This document shows, piece by piece, positions 8,338-16,950 of a stretch of 59,232 nucleotides of DNA. The position numbers and the translations under genes are program-made. Under the pieces are notes generated by a model, which was not told the origin of the DNA, made no database searches, and was given only the letters and a program-made list of their open reading frames with translations. Source of the stretch: Arenimonas metalli CF5-1 (lineage in GTDB: Bacteria > Pseudomonadota > Gammaproteobacteria > Xanthomonadales > Xanthomonadaceae); contig NZ_AVCK01000019.1 in NCBI RefSeq assembly GCF_000747155.1, positions 1 to 59,232 on the forward strand, given 5' to 3'. The stretch's first letter is position 1, and every line of letters starts with the position of its first letter.

Positions 8338-9704
8338 GGCGGCTGGCGCCCTGGCTGGCGGCGGCGCTGGGCGCGGCGCTGGTGCTGTGGGTGTTCTGGC
8401 CCGGCTACATGAGCTGGGATTCGGCCTACCAGTGGTGGCAGGCGCGCCACGACCAGTTCGACAGCGTGCACCCGCCGCTGATGGCGATGACCTGGCAGCT
8501 CACCGACCGCCTGGTGCAGGGTCCCGGCGGCATGCTGGTGCTGCAGGTCGTGCTGCTGTGGTCGGCGCTGGCCGTGTTTGCATCGGCGCTGCGGCTGCCG
8601 GCGTGGGGACGCGCCCTCGTCGTGCTTTTCCTCGGCCTGTGGCCGCCGCTGCTGGCGATGCAGCCGCACATCTGGAAGGACCTGTGGACGCTGGCCGGCT
8701 TCGCCTGGGCGCTGGCGCTGCTGGCCCGGGACCTGGGTTCGCCGCATCGCGGCTGGCGCGCGGTCGCCGTGCTGGCGCTGGTGTTCGCCTGCGCGTTCCG
8801 GCACAACGCGATCACCGGCGCGCTGCCGCTGCTGGCCTGGATCGGCTGGCGCGAAGTGGCGTTTTACGCGCCGGCCTGGCCGGCGAAGCGGCGCGTCCTG
8901 CCCGCGGGCGTGATCACGCTGGCCTTGTCGGTGGGCGTCTTCGTGCTCGCCGCGATTCCCGCGCAGGACGCGCGCGTTCGCCACACCGAGCGCGTGTGGT
9001 CGGTGGTGACGCTGTGGGACGCCGCCGCGGTGTCCCTGGCCGAAGGGAAGCTGGTCTATCCGCCCGAGCTGGTGGATCCAAGCCTGGACCTCGAAGAGCT
9101 GCGCGCGAATTTCGCCGAGTACGCCAACACCACCATCTACGTCACCGGCAAACTGCGCCATAGCTTCGACGGGCCCTACACGCCGGCCCAGCGCGAAGCC
9201 ATCGACGCGCTGGCCTGGTCGCTGCCCCGGGACCACGCCGCGGCCTATGCCGCGCACCGCTGGCGGCTGGCCGTGCTGCTGTTCGGCGCGGACCGCGCGG
9301 CGCTGCCCGACAGCCTGGTGATGATGCCGGGCCTGCACGGCTACGGCGACAACCCGCCGGTGGCGCCGCATCCGCATCCCCAGCACGCACGCGCGCTGGC
9401 GACGCTGCAGTCGCTGATCGACACGCCGTTCTTCGCCGGCTGGATCTACCTGCTGGTGTGCGCGCTGGTCGCGGCCGTCGGTATCGCGCGCGCGGGCCGC
9501 TCGGCGGGGGCCGGGCTGGCGGCGGTGATCGCCCTGTCCGCGCTGGCCTACGCGCTGCCGCTGGCGCTGGCCTCCGGCAGCGCCGAGTTCCGCTACCTCG
9601 CCTGGCCCGTGCTCGCCACCCTCGCCAGTGCCCTGCTCCTCGCTACCCCCACTGTAGGAGGGCCTTCAGGCCCGAAATCCTTCGCCGAGAAGCTTCGGGC
9701 CTGA
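8334..9704 (+). CDS. polytopic membrane protein, unknown function (glycosyltransferase-like topology)
   Basis: 456 aa if started at the GTG that overlaps the zapE stop (GTGA at 8334-8337). About ten hydrophobic segments; WPGYMSWDSAYQW in the first loop and MQPHIWKDLW resemble membrane glycosyltransferase-like or mannosyltransferase-like proteins that work on lipid-linked sugars, but no decisive catalytic motif was recognised. A soluble loop spans roughly residues 230-360. The last residues (GGPSGPKSFAEKLRA) and the stop are encoded by the family palindrome at 9653-9717, so the native C-terminus has probably been replaced by repeat sequence. Confidence 0.7.
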   Translation: MRRLAPWLAAALGAALVLWVFWPGYMSWDSAYQWWQARHDQFDSVHPPLMAMTWQLTDRLVQGPGGMLVLQVVLLWSALAVFASALRLPAWGRALVVLFLGLWPPLLAMQPHIWKDLWTLAGFAWALALLARDLGSPHRGWRAVAVLALVFACAFRHNAITGALPLLAWIGWREVAFYAPAWPAKRRVLPAGVITLALSVGVFVLAAIPAQDARVRHTERVWSVVTLWDAAAVSLAEGKLVYPPELVDPSLDLEELRANFAEYANTTIYVTGKLRHSFDGPYTPAQREAIDALAWSLPRDHAAAYAAHRWRLAVLLFGADRAALPDSLVMMPGLHGYGDNPPVAPHPHPQHARALATLQSLIDTPFFAGWIYLLVCALVAAVGIARAGRSAGAGLAAVIALSALAYALPLALASGSAEFRYLAWPVLATLASALLLATPTVGGPSGPKSFAEKLRA

Positions 9705-9717
9705 AGGCCCTCCTACA
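9653..9717. repeat. 65-bp GTAGGAGGG palindrome, copy 2
   Basis: Arms match copy 1; the centre reads AATCCTTCGCCGAGAA. It overlaps the end of the upstream membrane-protein gene and supplies its TGA at 9702-9704. The M20 hydrolase gene starts 54 bases later. Confidence 0.95.
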
Positions 9718-9770
9718 GGTGGGGCGGCGGGGCGTTTGCTAGCATCGGGCCACTCACCCAGGGGAAGACC

Positions 9771-11072
9771 ATGCGCCGACTGCTGCTCGTCACCGCCCTC
9801 GCCGCCGCGCTCTGCGGCCCCGCTGCCGCGCAGGCGCCCGATGTCGAGGCGCTGGCCGCCACCGTCGACGCCAAGGTGCAGGCCTGGCGCCGCGACATCC
9901 ACCAGCATCCCGAGCTCGGCAACCGCGAGGTGCGCACCGCGAAGCTGGCCGCCGACCACCTGCGCGCCCTCGGCTTCGAGGACATCCGCACCGGCGTCGC
10001 CACCACCGGCGTCACCGCGGTGCTGCGCGGCGGCAAGCCCGGCCCGCGCATCGCGCTGCGCGCCGACATGGACGCGCTGCCGGTCACCGAGCGCAGCGGC
10101 CTGCCCTTCGAATCCAAGGCCACCACCACCTTCCGCGGCGAGACCACCGGCGTGATGCACGCCTGCGGCCACGACGCCCACGTCGGCATCCTGATGGGCG
10201 TCGCCGAGGCGCTGGCCTCGATGAAGGCGGAGCTGCCGGGCGAAGTGCTCTTCATCTTTCAGCCGGCCGAGGAAGGCCCGCCGGACGGCGAGAAGGGCGG
10301 CGCCAGTGAAATGCTGGCCCAGGGCGTGTTCGAGCGCTTCAAGCCCGAGGCGGTGTTCGGCCTGCACGTGTTCAGCACGCTCAACGCCGGCCAGGTCGGC
10401 TACCGCAGCGGCCCGCTGATGGCGGCGTCGGATCGCTTCAACATCGTGGTGAAGGGCCGGCAGACGCACGGCTCGCGGCCTTGGGGCGGCGTGGATCCGA
10501 TCGTGGCTGCGGCCGACATCATCGGCACCGCGCAGACCATCGTCAGCCGCCGCCAGAACATCTCCAAGCAGCCGGTGGTGGTGAGCTTCGGCGCGATCAA
10601 GGGCGGCATCCGCTACAACATCATCCCGGACGAAGTGGAGCTGGTGGGCACCATCCGCACCTTCGACGAAGGCATGCGCACGCAGGTGTTCGCCGACCTC
10701 AAGAACGTAGCCGAGAGCGTGGCCAAGGCCCACGGCGCCACCGTCGTCGCGCAGGTACCCGACACCCAGGGCAACCCGGTCACCGTGAACCACCCGGCCC
10801 TGACCGCGCGCGTGGTGCCCAGCCTGGAAGCCGCCGTCGGCCGCGACAACGTGGTCGAGATGGACCTGACCATGGGCGCCGAGGATTTCTCCCTGTTCGC
10901 GCAGCAGGTGCCCGGCTTCTTCTTCTTCGTCGGCGCCACCCCCAAGGGCCAGGACCCGATCAAGGCCCCGTCCAACCACTCGCCCGAGTTCTTCCTCGAC
11001 GAAGAGGCGCTGAAGGTGGGCACCCGCGCGATGCTGCAGGTGTCCCTCGACTACCTCCACACCGTCGAGTAA
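9771..11072 (+). CDS. secreted M20 family metallo-amidohydrolase
   Basis: 433 aa with a Sec signal peptide (cleavage near AAAQA, residue 20). The M20D fold is shown by RRDIHQHPELGNRE, RADMDALPV, HACGHDAHVG (metal ligands Cys and His), FQPAEEGP (catalytic Glu pair) and MGAEDFSLF near the C-terminus. Family members hydrolyse N-acyl amino acids, hippurate or auxin conjugates; export to the periplasm points to use of external acyl-amino acids or peptides. A TAGCAT -10-like hexamer lies at 9740-9745. The stop is followed after 8 bases by another palindrome, which probably ends the transcript. Confidence 0.9.
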   Translation: MRRLLLVTALAAALCGPAAAQAPDVEALAATVDAKVQAWRRDIHQHPELGNREVRTAKLAADHLRALGFEDIRTGVATTGVTAVLRGGKPGPRIALRADMDALPVTERSGLPFESKATTTFRGETTGVMHACGHDAHVGILMGVAEALASMKAELPGEVLFIFQPAEEGPPDGEKGGASEMLAQGVFERFKPEAVFGLHVFSTLNAGQVGYRSGPLMAASDRFNIVVKGRQTHGSRPWGGVDPIVAAADIIGTAQTIVSRRQNISKQPVVVSFGAIKGGIRYNIIPDEVELVGTIRTFDEGMRTQVFADLKNVAESVAKAHGATVVAQVPDTQGNPVTVNHPALTARVVPSLEAAVGRDNVVEMDLTMGAEDFSLFAQQVPGFFFFVGATPKGQDPIKAPSNHSPEFFLDEEALKVGTRAMLQVSLDYLHTVE

Positions 11073-11080
11073 CGCCCCCC

Positions 11081-11145
11081 TGTAGGAGGGCCTTCAGGCC
11101 CGAAGCCTTTCGCCGAAAAGCTTCGGGCCTGAAGGCCCTCCTACA
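11081..11145. repeat. 65-bp GTAGGAGGG palindrome, copy 3
   Basis: Near-perfect inverted repeat with centre CCTTTCGCCGAAAA, 8 bases after the M20 hydrolase stop. Terminator-like position. Confidence 0.95.
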
Positions 11146-11223
11146 AGGTTCCCGGCGTCACCATTAACCCCATCCAGGCAGCCCGGCCGTTACCGGTAAC
11201 CGGACCCTTCCGGAGACCCGACC

Positions 11224-11925
11224 ATGCGCCGCACCGCCCTCATCCGCCGCACCCTCGCCCCGGTGCTGCTCGCCGCCGGGCTCGCCCACGCGGGGCCGCC
11301 CACGGCATTCCCGGAGATCGACGCGGCCACCGCCACCTACCGCCTCGCCGTGGTCGAACTCGAGGCGCAGGGCGAGCTGCCGCAGTTCGCGGAGTGCAAG
11401 ATGCCCGAGGTGCTGTGCATGGACCCGGCGCCCACCTGGTTCCGCGCGCGCGTGCTCGACACCCTGCACGGGCCGTCGCTGCCGCCGCGCTTCCACGGGG
11501 CGACCACCAGCCACTACGGCCCGATGCAGATGGCCTCGCCGCAGTACGGCAAGCCGCGGCTGATGCTGCTGATGTCCGACGGCGACCGGCACGTGATGCT
11601 GCGCTACGCCAACGGCTTCCTCGCCGAGGATCGCCAGGGTTTCCTGCACCTGGTGCTGGTGAACTCGCGGCCTGTGTGGTGGTTGCCCTGCGGCGCGATG
11701 GACCTCAAGGAGCCGATCCACGACGCGGCGCTGGCCCGCGCGTCACGGACCCCGCTGGAGCACTACCGGGAATACATGGCCGACGAAGACCGCGCCGAGT
11801 ACCGGGTGCGCGGCCACCACGCCTATCCGCGCCATTCCATACCGATGGCCAAACTGGCGGCCTGGCTGGCGCGGCAGCCGGACCTGCCGGCGAACCTGCA
11901 GTGCAAGCCACAGGCGGCGGGCTGA
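11224..11925 (+). CDS. secreted protein of unknown function
   Basis: 233 aa with a signal peptide (MRRTALIRRTLAPVLLAAGL, cleavage near AHAG). The mature part contains four Cys, FAECKMPEVLCM early, WWLPCGAMD in the middle and NLQCKP near the end, suggesting disulfides in the periplasm. FRARVLDTLHG and FHGATTSHYGPMQ are reminiscent of small secreted proteins with a beta-sandwich core, but no family was recognised. A GGAG Shine-Dalgarno precedes the ATG. It stands alone before the riboswitch-controlled nrd region. Confidence 0.75.
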   Translation: MRRTALIRRTLAPVLLAAGLAHAGPPTAFPEIDAATATYRLAVVELEAQGELPQFAECKMPEVLCMDPAPTWFRARVLDTLHGPSLPPRFHGATTSHYGPMQMASPQYGKPRLMLLMSDGDRHVMLRYANGFLAEDRQGFLHLVLVNSRPVWWLPCGAMDLKEPIHDAALARASRTPLEHYREYMADEDRAEYRVRGHHAYPRHSIPMAKLAAWLARQPDLPANLQCKPQAAG

Positions 11926-11939
11926 CCCCACATCTTGCG

Positions 11940-11968
11940 TTGACCTGCCTGCCGACACCCGATATGTT
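11940..11968 (+). promoter_or_regulatory. putative promoter of the riboswitch-nrdA transcript
   Basis: TTGACC at 11940-11945 and TATGTT at 11963-11968 with 17-bp spacing. This predicts a transcript start near 11975, just where the aptamer sequence begins. Confidence 0.55.
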
Positions 11969-11974
11969 GTGGCC

Positions 11975-12186
11975 GTCGGTCCCGACCGCGGCAACGCGCA
12001 AGGGTTAATAGGGAAGCCGGTGTGACTCCGGCGCTGCCCCGCAGCGGTATGTGGAAACGAAGGCCGTCATTGGCACTGGCATCCGGGGTTCGGGACTGAA
12101 GTCCCTCCTACAGGGGCTGGGAAGCGACGGTTGGTAGGAGAGGTTCACGCCTCGCGTCCACGAGCCCGAAGACCTGCCGACAGCCG
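11975..12186 (+). ncRNA. cobalamin (B12) riboswitch upstream of nrdA
   Basis: Conserved parts appear in the right order: AAGGGTTAATAGGGAAGCCGG and GTGTGACTCCGGCGCTGCCCC-GC, then GCGGTATGTGGAAACGA, CACTG at about 12073, GGGAAG at 12119-12124, and the B12-box region GAGCCCGAAGACCTGCC at 12162-12178. This is the adenosylcobalamin aptamer layout. Unusually, the variable loop between CACTG and GGGAAG holds a piece of the family palindrome (12089-12114). Known examples of this arrangement repress class I ribonucleotide reductase when B12 is plentiful and a B12-dependent class II enzyme can take over. The switching mechanism cannot be read from the sequence alone. Confidence 0.88.
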
Positions 12187-12417
12187 CGCGAAGCACACCG
12201 CGCGGTGACCGGCCCAGAGGTCTCCGGGGGGAGACGGCGCCGGTGTCGTGGCGCCGCGTCTCGGTCCCTGCGACACCCGCATTCCATCCTCCGTCTGACT
12301 TCGCATGCCCGCGGGGGCATGGCCGCGACGACGCCGTTTGGCGTCGCCGTCGCTCGTCTCCGCGCGCCGCCCCCGAGGGAGGGACGGCGACCGTGCGCCA
12401 CGCACCGGAGAACACCC
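12187..12417 (+). promoter_or_regulatory. nrdA 5' leader / riboswitch expression platform
   Basis: About 230 bases between aptamer and start codon with no credible gene. A stem CCGCGCG...CGCGCGG (12184-12205) abuts the aptamer's 3' strand and could compete with it. Further GC-rich inverted segments include GACGCCGTTTGGCGTC near 12335. The nrdA ribosome site is CCGGAG just before the ATG. No T-run follows a stem, so control of translation is a better guess than termination. Confidence 0.45.
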
Positions 12418-14808
12418 ATGAACACCGAAACCCTGGACGCGCCCGCCGACGCCGCCGCGCCGCAGTTCGCCCTCACCCCGCCCGCCACCGCGCTGGGCAT
12501 GACCGTCACCAAGCGCAGCGGCCGCCGCGAGCCGGTCGATCTGAACAAGATCGTCCGCGCGGTGGCCCGCCAGTGCGACGACCTGTACGCGATCGACCCG
12601 ATGCGCGTCGCCACGCGCACCATCTCCGGCCTGTACGACGGCGCCACCACGCGCGAGCTCGATGAACTCTCGATCCGCACCGCCGCGCTGCTGACCGCCG
12701 AGGAGCCGGAGTACGGCCGCCTCGGCGCGCGCCTGCTCGCCGATTTCATCGCCAAGGAAGTGGCCGGCCAGGAGATCCACGCCTTCTCGCAGTCCATCGC
12801 CCGCGGCCACGAGGTCGGGCTGATCAACGACCGTTTGCTGGGCTTCGTGCAGGCCAACGCCCGCAAGCTCAACGACGCGCTCGACGCCACGCTCGACCGC
12901 CGCTTCGACTACTTCGGCCTGCGCACGCTGTACGACCGCTACCTGCTGCGGCATCCGACCCAGCGCACGGTGATCGAAACCCCGCAGCAGTTCTTCCTGC
13001 GCATCGCCTGCGCGCTCAGCCAGGACGTGCCCGAAGCGCTGGCGCTCTACCGGCGCATGGCGGCGCTGGACTACCTGCCCAGTTCGCCGACGCTGTTCAA
13101 CGCCGGCACCACGCACGAGCAGCTGTCGAGCTGCTTCCTGCTCGACTCGCCGGACGACACGCTGGAGTCGATCTACCGCAAGTACGCCGACGTGGCGATG
13201 CTGAGCAAGTTCAGCGGCGGCATCGGCGTGTCCTTCACCCGCGTGCGTTCGCGCGGCTCGCTGATCCGCAGCACCAACGGCCACTCCAACGGCATCGTGC
13301 CGTGGCTGAAGACGCTGGATTCGTCGGTGGCGGCAGTGAACCAAGGCGGGAAGCGCAAGGGCGCCGCCTGCGTCTACCTCGAGCCCTGGCACGCCGACAT
13401 CGAGGAGTTCCTGGAGCTGCGCGACAACACCGGCGACGAGGCGCGGCGCACGCACAACCTCAACCTCGCCAACTGGATCCCGGACCTGTTCATGCGCCGG
13501 GTGGAGGCCGACGGCGAGTGGTCGCTGTTCGACCCCAAGGCCGTGCCGCAGTTCACCGACCTGTTCGGCAAGGCCTTCGACGTCGCCTACGAGCAGGCCG
13601 AGGCCAGCGGCCGCGCGGTGAAGACCCTGCGCGCGCGCGACCTGTACGGAAAGATGATGCGCACCCTGGCCCAAACCGGCAACGGCTGGATGACCTTCAA
13701 GGACAAGTGCAACCGCGCCAGCAACCAGACCGCGCGGCCGGGCAACGTCATCCACCTGTCGAACCTGTGCACCGAGATCCTGGAGGTGACCTCGGGCGAC
13801 GAGACCGCGGTGTGCAATCTCGGCTCGATCAACCTCGGCCAGCACCTGCGCGAGGAAGACGGCCACGTCGACTTCGATTTCGACAAGCTGGCCGAAACGG
13901 TGCGCCTGGCCGTGCGCCAGCTCGACCGCGTCATCGACCTCAACTTCTACCCGATCGAAACCGCCCGCCGCGGCAACCTGCGCTGGCGGCCGGTGGGGCT
14001 GGGCGTGATGGGCCTGCAGGATGTCTTCTTCCGCCTGCGCCTGCCCTTCGACGCCCCCGCGGCCCGCGCGCTGTCGGCGCGCATCGCCGAGGAGATCTAC
14101 TTCCACGCGCTGGAGGCGAGCTGCGAGCTGGCCCAGGAGCGCGGCCGCCACCCGAACTTCGAAGAAACCCGCGCCGCCCACGGCGAGCTGCAGTTCGACG
14201 CCTGGGGCGTGCAGCCCGCCGCGCCGGAGCGCTGGGACGCGCTGCGCGAACGCATCCGCGAACACGGCTTGCGCAACTCGCTGCTGGTCGCCATCGCCCC
14301 CACCGCCACCATTGCTTCGATCGCCGGTTGCTACGAGTGCATCGAGCCGCAGGTCAGCAACCTGTTCAAGCGCGAAACCCTGTCGGGCGACTTCCTGCAG
14401 GTGAACAAGCACCTGGTGCCCGAGCTCAAGCAGCTGGGCCAGTGGACGCCGGAGATGCGCGACCGCATCAAGCTGGCGGAAGGCTCGGTGCAGGGCATCG
14501 CCGAGATCCCCGCCGAACTGCGCGCGGTCTACCGCACCGTGTGGGAGGTGCCGATGCGCTCGCTGATCGACATGGCGGCCGACCGCGGCGCCTTCATCGA
14601 CCAGAGCCAGTCGCTGAACCTGTTCATGGAATCCCCGAACATCGGCGCGCTCTCCTCCATGTACATGTACGCCTGGAAACAAGGCATCAAGACCACCTAC
14701 TACCTGCGCTCCCGCCCGGCCACCCGCATCGCCAAGACCACCGTCGACGCCCCGGCCGCCATCGCCTGCTCCCTTGAGAACCCCGAGTCCTGCGAGGCTT
14801 GCCAGTAA
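12418..14808 (+). CDS. nrdA: class I ribonucleoside-diphosphate reductase, alpha subunit
   Basis: 796 aa, normal for the large subunit. An N-terminal ATP-cone (MTVTKRSGRREPVDLNKIVR onward, about residues 28-115) provides dATP feedback inhibition. Active-site elements: LSSCFLLD (redox Cys), NLCTEI (Asn-Cys-Glu catalytic triad), AVCNLGSINL (second redox Cys), and KTTYYLRSR, the Tyr pair of the radical-transfer path. The tail ENPESCEACQ carries the C-x-x-C that re-reduces the active site. The ATG at 12418 follows CCGGAG and is the start of homology; upstream codons in this frame are riboswitch leader. Partner nrdB is 163 bases downstream behind an inverted repeat. Expression is probably lowered by B12 through the riboswitch. 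Confidence 0.97.
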   Translation: MNTETLDAPADAAAPQFALTPPATALGMTVTKRSGRREPVDLNKIVRAVARQCDDLYAIDPMRVATRTISGLYDGATTRELDELSIRTAALLTAEEPEYGRLGARLLADFIAKEVAGQEIHAFSQSIARGHEVGLINDRLLGFVQANARKLNDALDATLDRRFDYFGLRTLYDRYLLRHPTQRTVIETPQQFFLRIACALSQDVPEALALYRRMAALDYLPSSPTLFNAGTTHEQLSSCFLLDSPDDTLESIYRKYADVAMLSKFSGGIGVSFTRVRSRGSLIRSTNGHSNGIVPWLKTLDSSVAAVNQGGKRKGAACVYLEPWHADIEEFLELRDNTGDEARRTHNLNLANWIPDLFMRRVEADGEWSLFDPKAVPQFTDLFGKAFDVAYEQAEASGRAVKTLRARDLYGKMMRTLAQTGNGWMTFKDKCNRASNQTARPGNVIHLSNLCTEILEVTSGDETAVCNLGSINLGQHLREEDGHVDFDFDKLAETVRLAVRQLDRVIDLNFYPIETARRGNLRWRPVGLGVMGLQDVFFRLRLPFDAPAARALSARIAEEIYFHALEASCELAQERGRHPNFEETRAAHGELQFDAWGVQPAAPERWDALRERIREHGLRNSLLVAIAPTATIASIAGCYECIEPQVSNLFKRETLSGDFLQVNKHLVPELKQLGQWTPEMRDRIKLAEGSVQGIAEIPAELRAVYRTVWEVPMRSLIDMAADRGAFIDQSQSLNLFMESPNIGALSSMYMYAWKQGIKTTYYLRSRPATRIAKTTVDAPAAIACSLENPESCEACQ

Positions 14809-14815
14809 CTTTTTT

Positions 14816-14955
14816 GCCACGGATGAACACAGATGAACACGGATGAAGGCGATAGCAATAGTTGATCTCGCGCCGACATGAGGCTGGCTGCCGGGACCAA
14901 TCGTTCAACTGCTGTCCCTTGCTCCTATCCGTGTTCATCAGTGTTCATCAGTGGC
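14816..14955. repeat. 140-bp inverted-repeat element between nrdA and nrdB
   Basis: Left arm 14816-14844 starts GCCACGGATGAACACAGATG and the right arm 14927-14955 is its complement with two mismatches in 29. Each arm holds two direct GATGAACAC-type units. The 82-base interior has no obvious gene. The GGATGAACACAGATGAACAC motif recurs widely in gammaproteobacterial genomes, so this is probably a small non-autonomous repeat (MITE-like) inserted in the nrd operon. A run of six T precedes it just after the nrdA stop. Confidence 0.8.
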
Positions 14956-14971
14956 TAATGAGGCTCTATAA

Positions 14972-15982
14972 ATGACCACCGCCAAGTTGCTTGATCCCGG
15001 CTACAGCCTGACGCTGCGGCCGATGCGTTACCCGCGGTTCTACGAGATGTACCGCGATGCCATCCGGAATACCTGGACCGTCGAGGAAGTCGATTTCTCG
15101 CTGGATACCCAGGACCTCAAGACCAAGCTCGGGCCGGCCGAGCGGCACCTGGTCGAGCGGCTGGTGGCGTTCTTCGCCACCGGGGATTCGATCGTCTCGA
15201 ACAACCTCGTGCTCAACCTCTACCAGCACATCAATGCGCCCGAGGCGCGGATGTACCTGTCGCGGCAGCTGTACGAGGAGGCGCTGCACGTGCAGTTCTA
15301 CCTCACGCTGCTCGACACCTACCTGCCCGAGCCCGAGGCGCGGGCGAAGGCCTTCGCGGCGATCGAGAACATCCCGTCCATCCGGCGCAAGGCCGAGTTC
15401 TGCTTCAAGTGGATGGACAGCGTGCAGTCTCTGCAGCGGCTGGAGACGCGGGCGCAGCGCCGCCAGTTCCTGATGAACCTGGTTTGTTTCGCGGCCTGCA
15501 TCGAGGGCTTGTTCTTCTTCGGGGCGTTTGCGTACGTGTATTACCTGCGCTCGCGCGGGCTGCTGCACGGGCTGGCGGGCGGCACCAACTGGGTGTTCCG
15601 CGACGAGAGCGGGCACATGGCGTTCGCGTTCGAGGTCATCCGTACGGTGCGCGAGGAGGAGCCGGACCTGTTCGACGACGAGCTCAAGGCGCAGATCGTG
15701 CAGATGCTGGGCGAGGCGGTGGACACGGAGTGCCTGTTCGCCGAGGACGTGCTCAGCGGCGGCGTGGCCGGCCTGTCGCCGCGCGACATGCGCCAGTACC
15801 TGGAGTACTGCGCCGACCAGCGCCTGGCCCAGCTCGGGCTGCCGCGGCACTTCGGCGCGCGGAACCCGTTCCCGTTCATGGAGCTGCAGGACGTTCAGGA
15901 ACTGACCAACTTCTTCGAACGCCGGGTATCGGCCTACCAGGTCGGGGTCCAGGGCGAGGTCGCCTTCGACGCCGCCTTCTGA
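14972..15982 (+). CDS. nrdB: class I ribonucleoside-diphosphate reductase, beta subunit
   Basis: 336 aa ferritin-like R2 protein. The di-iron ligands are all present: Asp72 (FFATGDSIV), Glu103 and His106 (YEEALHVQFY), Glu in IEGLFFFGAF, and Glu/His in RDESGHMAFAFE. The radical Tyr is Tyr110, four residues after His106, so this is a tyrosyl-radical class Ia-type subunit. The C-terminal tail EVAFDAAF fits the peptide that docks R2 onto NrdA. Start at 14972 with GAGG eight bases upstream. Transcription either continues from nrdA through the inverted repeat or starts within it. A palindrome follows the stop. Confidence 0.95.
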   Translation: MTTAKLLDPGYSLTLRPMRYPRFYEMYRDAIRNTWTVEEVDFSLDTQDLKTKLGPAERHLVERLVAFFATGDSIVSNNLVLNLYQHINAPEARMYLSRQLYEEALHVQFYLTLLDTYLPEPEARAKAFAAIENIPSIRRKAEFCFKWMDSVQSLQRLETRAQRRQFLMNLVCFAACIEGLFFFGAFAYVYYLRSRGLLHGLAGGTNWVFRDESGHMAFAFEVIRTVREEEPDLFDDELKAQIVQMLGEAVDTECLFAEDVLSGGVAGLSPRDMRQYLEYCADQRLAQLGLPRHFGARNPFPFMELQDVQELTNFFERRVSAYQVGVQGEVAFDAAF

Positions 15983-15989
15983 CCGACCC

Positions 15990-16054
15990 TGTAGGAGGGC
16001 CTTCAGGCCCGAAGCCTTTCGCCGAAGAGCTTCGGGCCTGAAGGCCCTCCTACA
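15990..16054. repeat. 65-bp GTAGGAGGG palindrome, copy 4
   Basis: Perfect outer arms, centre GCCTTTCGCCGAAGAGC; 7 bases after the nrdB stop, in terminator position. Confidence 0.95.
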
Positions 16055-16093
16055 GCCCTCCCACAAGGGCGGGGCCGTGAGAGAATGCGCGCC

Positions 16094-16921
16094 ATGACTT
16101 CCCCCGAACTGAGCCCGCTGGGCAAGGCCGTCGAGTACGGCAACGACTACGACCCCAGCCTGCTGTTCCCGATCGCGCGCGCCACCCAGCGCGCGGCGCT
16201 GGGCCTGGGCGAGGAATTGCCGTTCGTGGGCGTCGATTTCTGGAACGCCTACGAGCTCAGCTGGCTCGACGGCCGCGGCAAGCCGCGCGTCGCGCTGGCC
16301 GAGTTCCGCGTGCAGGCCGCGTCGCCCAACATCATCGAGTCCAAGAGCTTCAAGCTCTACCTCGGCAGCTATGCGCAGGCCCGCTTCTCCGACACCGATG
16401 CGCTGCGCGCGCAGCTGGTGCGCGATTTGTCCGAGGCGTCGGGTGCGCCGGTCAGCGTCGTGCTGACGCCGGCGTCCACCAACAACACCGCGCTGATCGA
16501 AACCCTCGAAGGCGACCTGATCGACGACCTGCCGATCGAGATCAGCCACTACGGCCCGCCGCGTCCCGATTTCCTCAGCTCCGATCCCGAGCTCAAGGCC
16601 GACGAGATCCTGGTCTCGCACCTGCTCAAGTCGAACTGCCCGGTCACCGGCCAGCCCGACTGGGCCAGCGTGCAGATCCGCTACGCCGGCCCGCGCATCG
16701 CCCGCGACGGCCTGCTGCGGTACCTGGTGTCGTTCCGCAACCACAGCGATTTCCACGAGCAGTGCGTCGAGCGCATCTTCATGGACCTGATGCAGCACTG
16801 CGCGCCGACCCGTCTCGCCGTGTATGCGCGCTACACGCGCCGCGGCGGCCTGGACATCAACCCGTTCCGCGCCACGCCCGGCCTGCCGCTGCCCGGCAAT
16901 CCGCGCACCGCCCGCCAGTAA
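16094..16921 (+). CDS. queF: NADPH-dependent 7-cyano-7-deazaguanine reductase (preQ1 synthase)
   Basis: 275 aa, the long (E. coli-type) two-module QueF that reduces preQ0 to preQ1 for queuosine in tRNA. The NADPH-binding signature is [14 protein letters not shown] (residues 82-95). The catalytic pair is Cys182 in [11 protein letters not shown] with Asp189 seven residues on, as in E. coli. [11 protein letters not shown] gives the second conserved Glu. The ATG at 16094 is preferred over the one at 16085 because homology starts with [16 protein letters not shown] at 16081-16086 may be a -10, which would make the message nearly leaderless. No other que genes are in the window. Confidence 0.95.
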   Translation: MTSPELSPLGKAVEYGNDYDPSLLFPIARATQRAALGLGEELPFVGVDFWNAYELSWLDGRGKPRVALAEFRVQAASPNIIESKSFKLYLGSYAQARFSDTDALRAQLVRDLSEASGAPVSVVLTPASTNNTALIETLEGDLIDDLPIEISHYGPPRPDFLSSDPELKADEILVSHLLKSNCPVTGQPDWASVQIRYAGPRIARDGLLRYLVSFRNHSDFHEQCVERIFMDLMQHCAPTRLAVYARYTRRGGLDINPFRATPGLPLPGNPRTARQ

Positions 16922-16950
16922 TCCGCCGACCCTCGCCCCCGGGAGCCGCC

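Noticed and set aside
12243-12665. A 140-codon plus-strand frame across the riboswitch leader and nrdA start
   Set aside because: It is in another frame than nrdA, rich in Arg and Pro, and lies over structured leader RNA.
12145-14820. 891-codon open frame antisense to nrdA (and a 901-codon frame antisense to katG)
   Set aside because: Arises from the codon bias of very GC-rich genes; translations are Arg/His/Gln/Gly-rich with no domain, while the sense strands encode clear enzymes.
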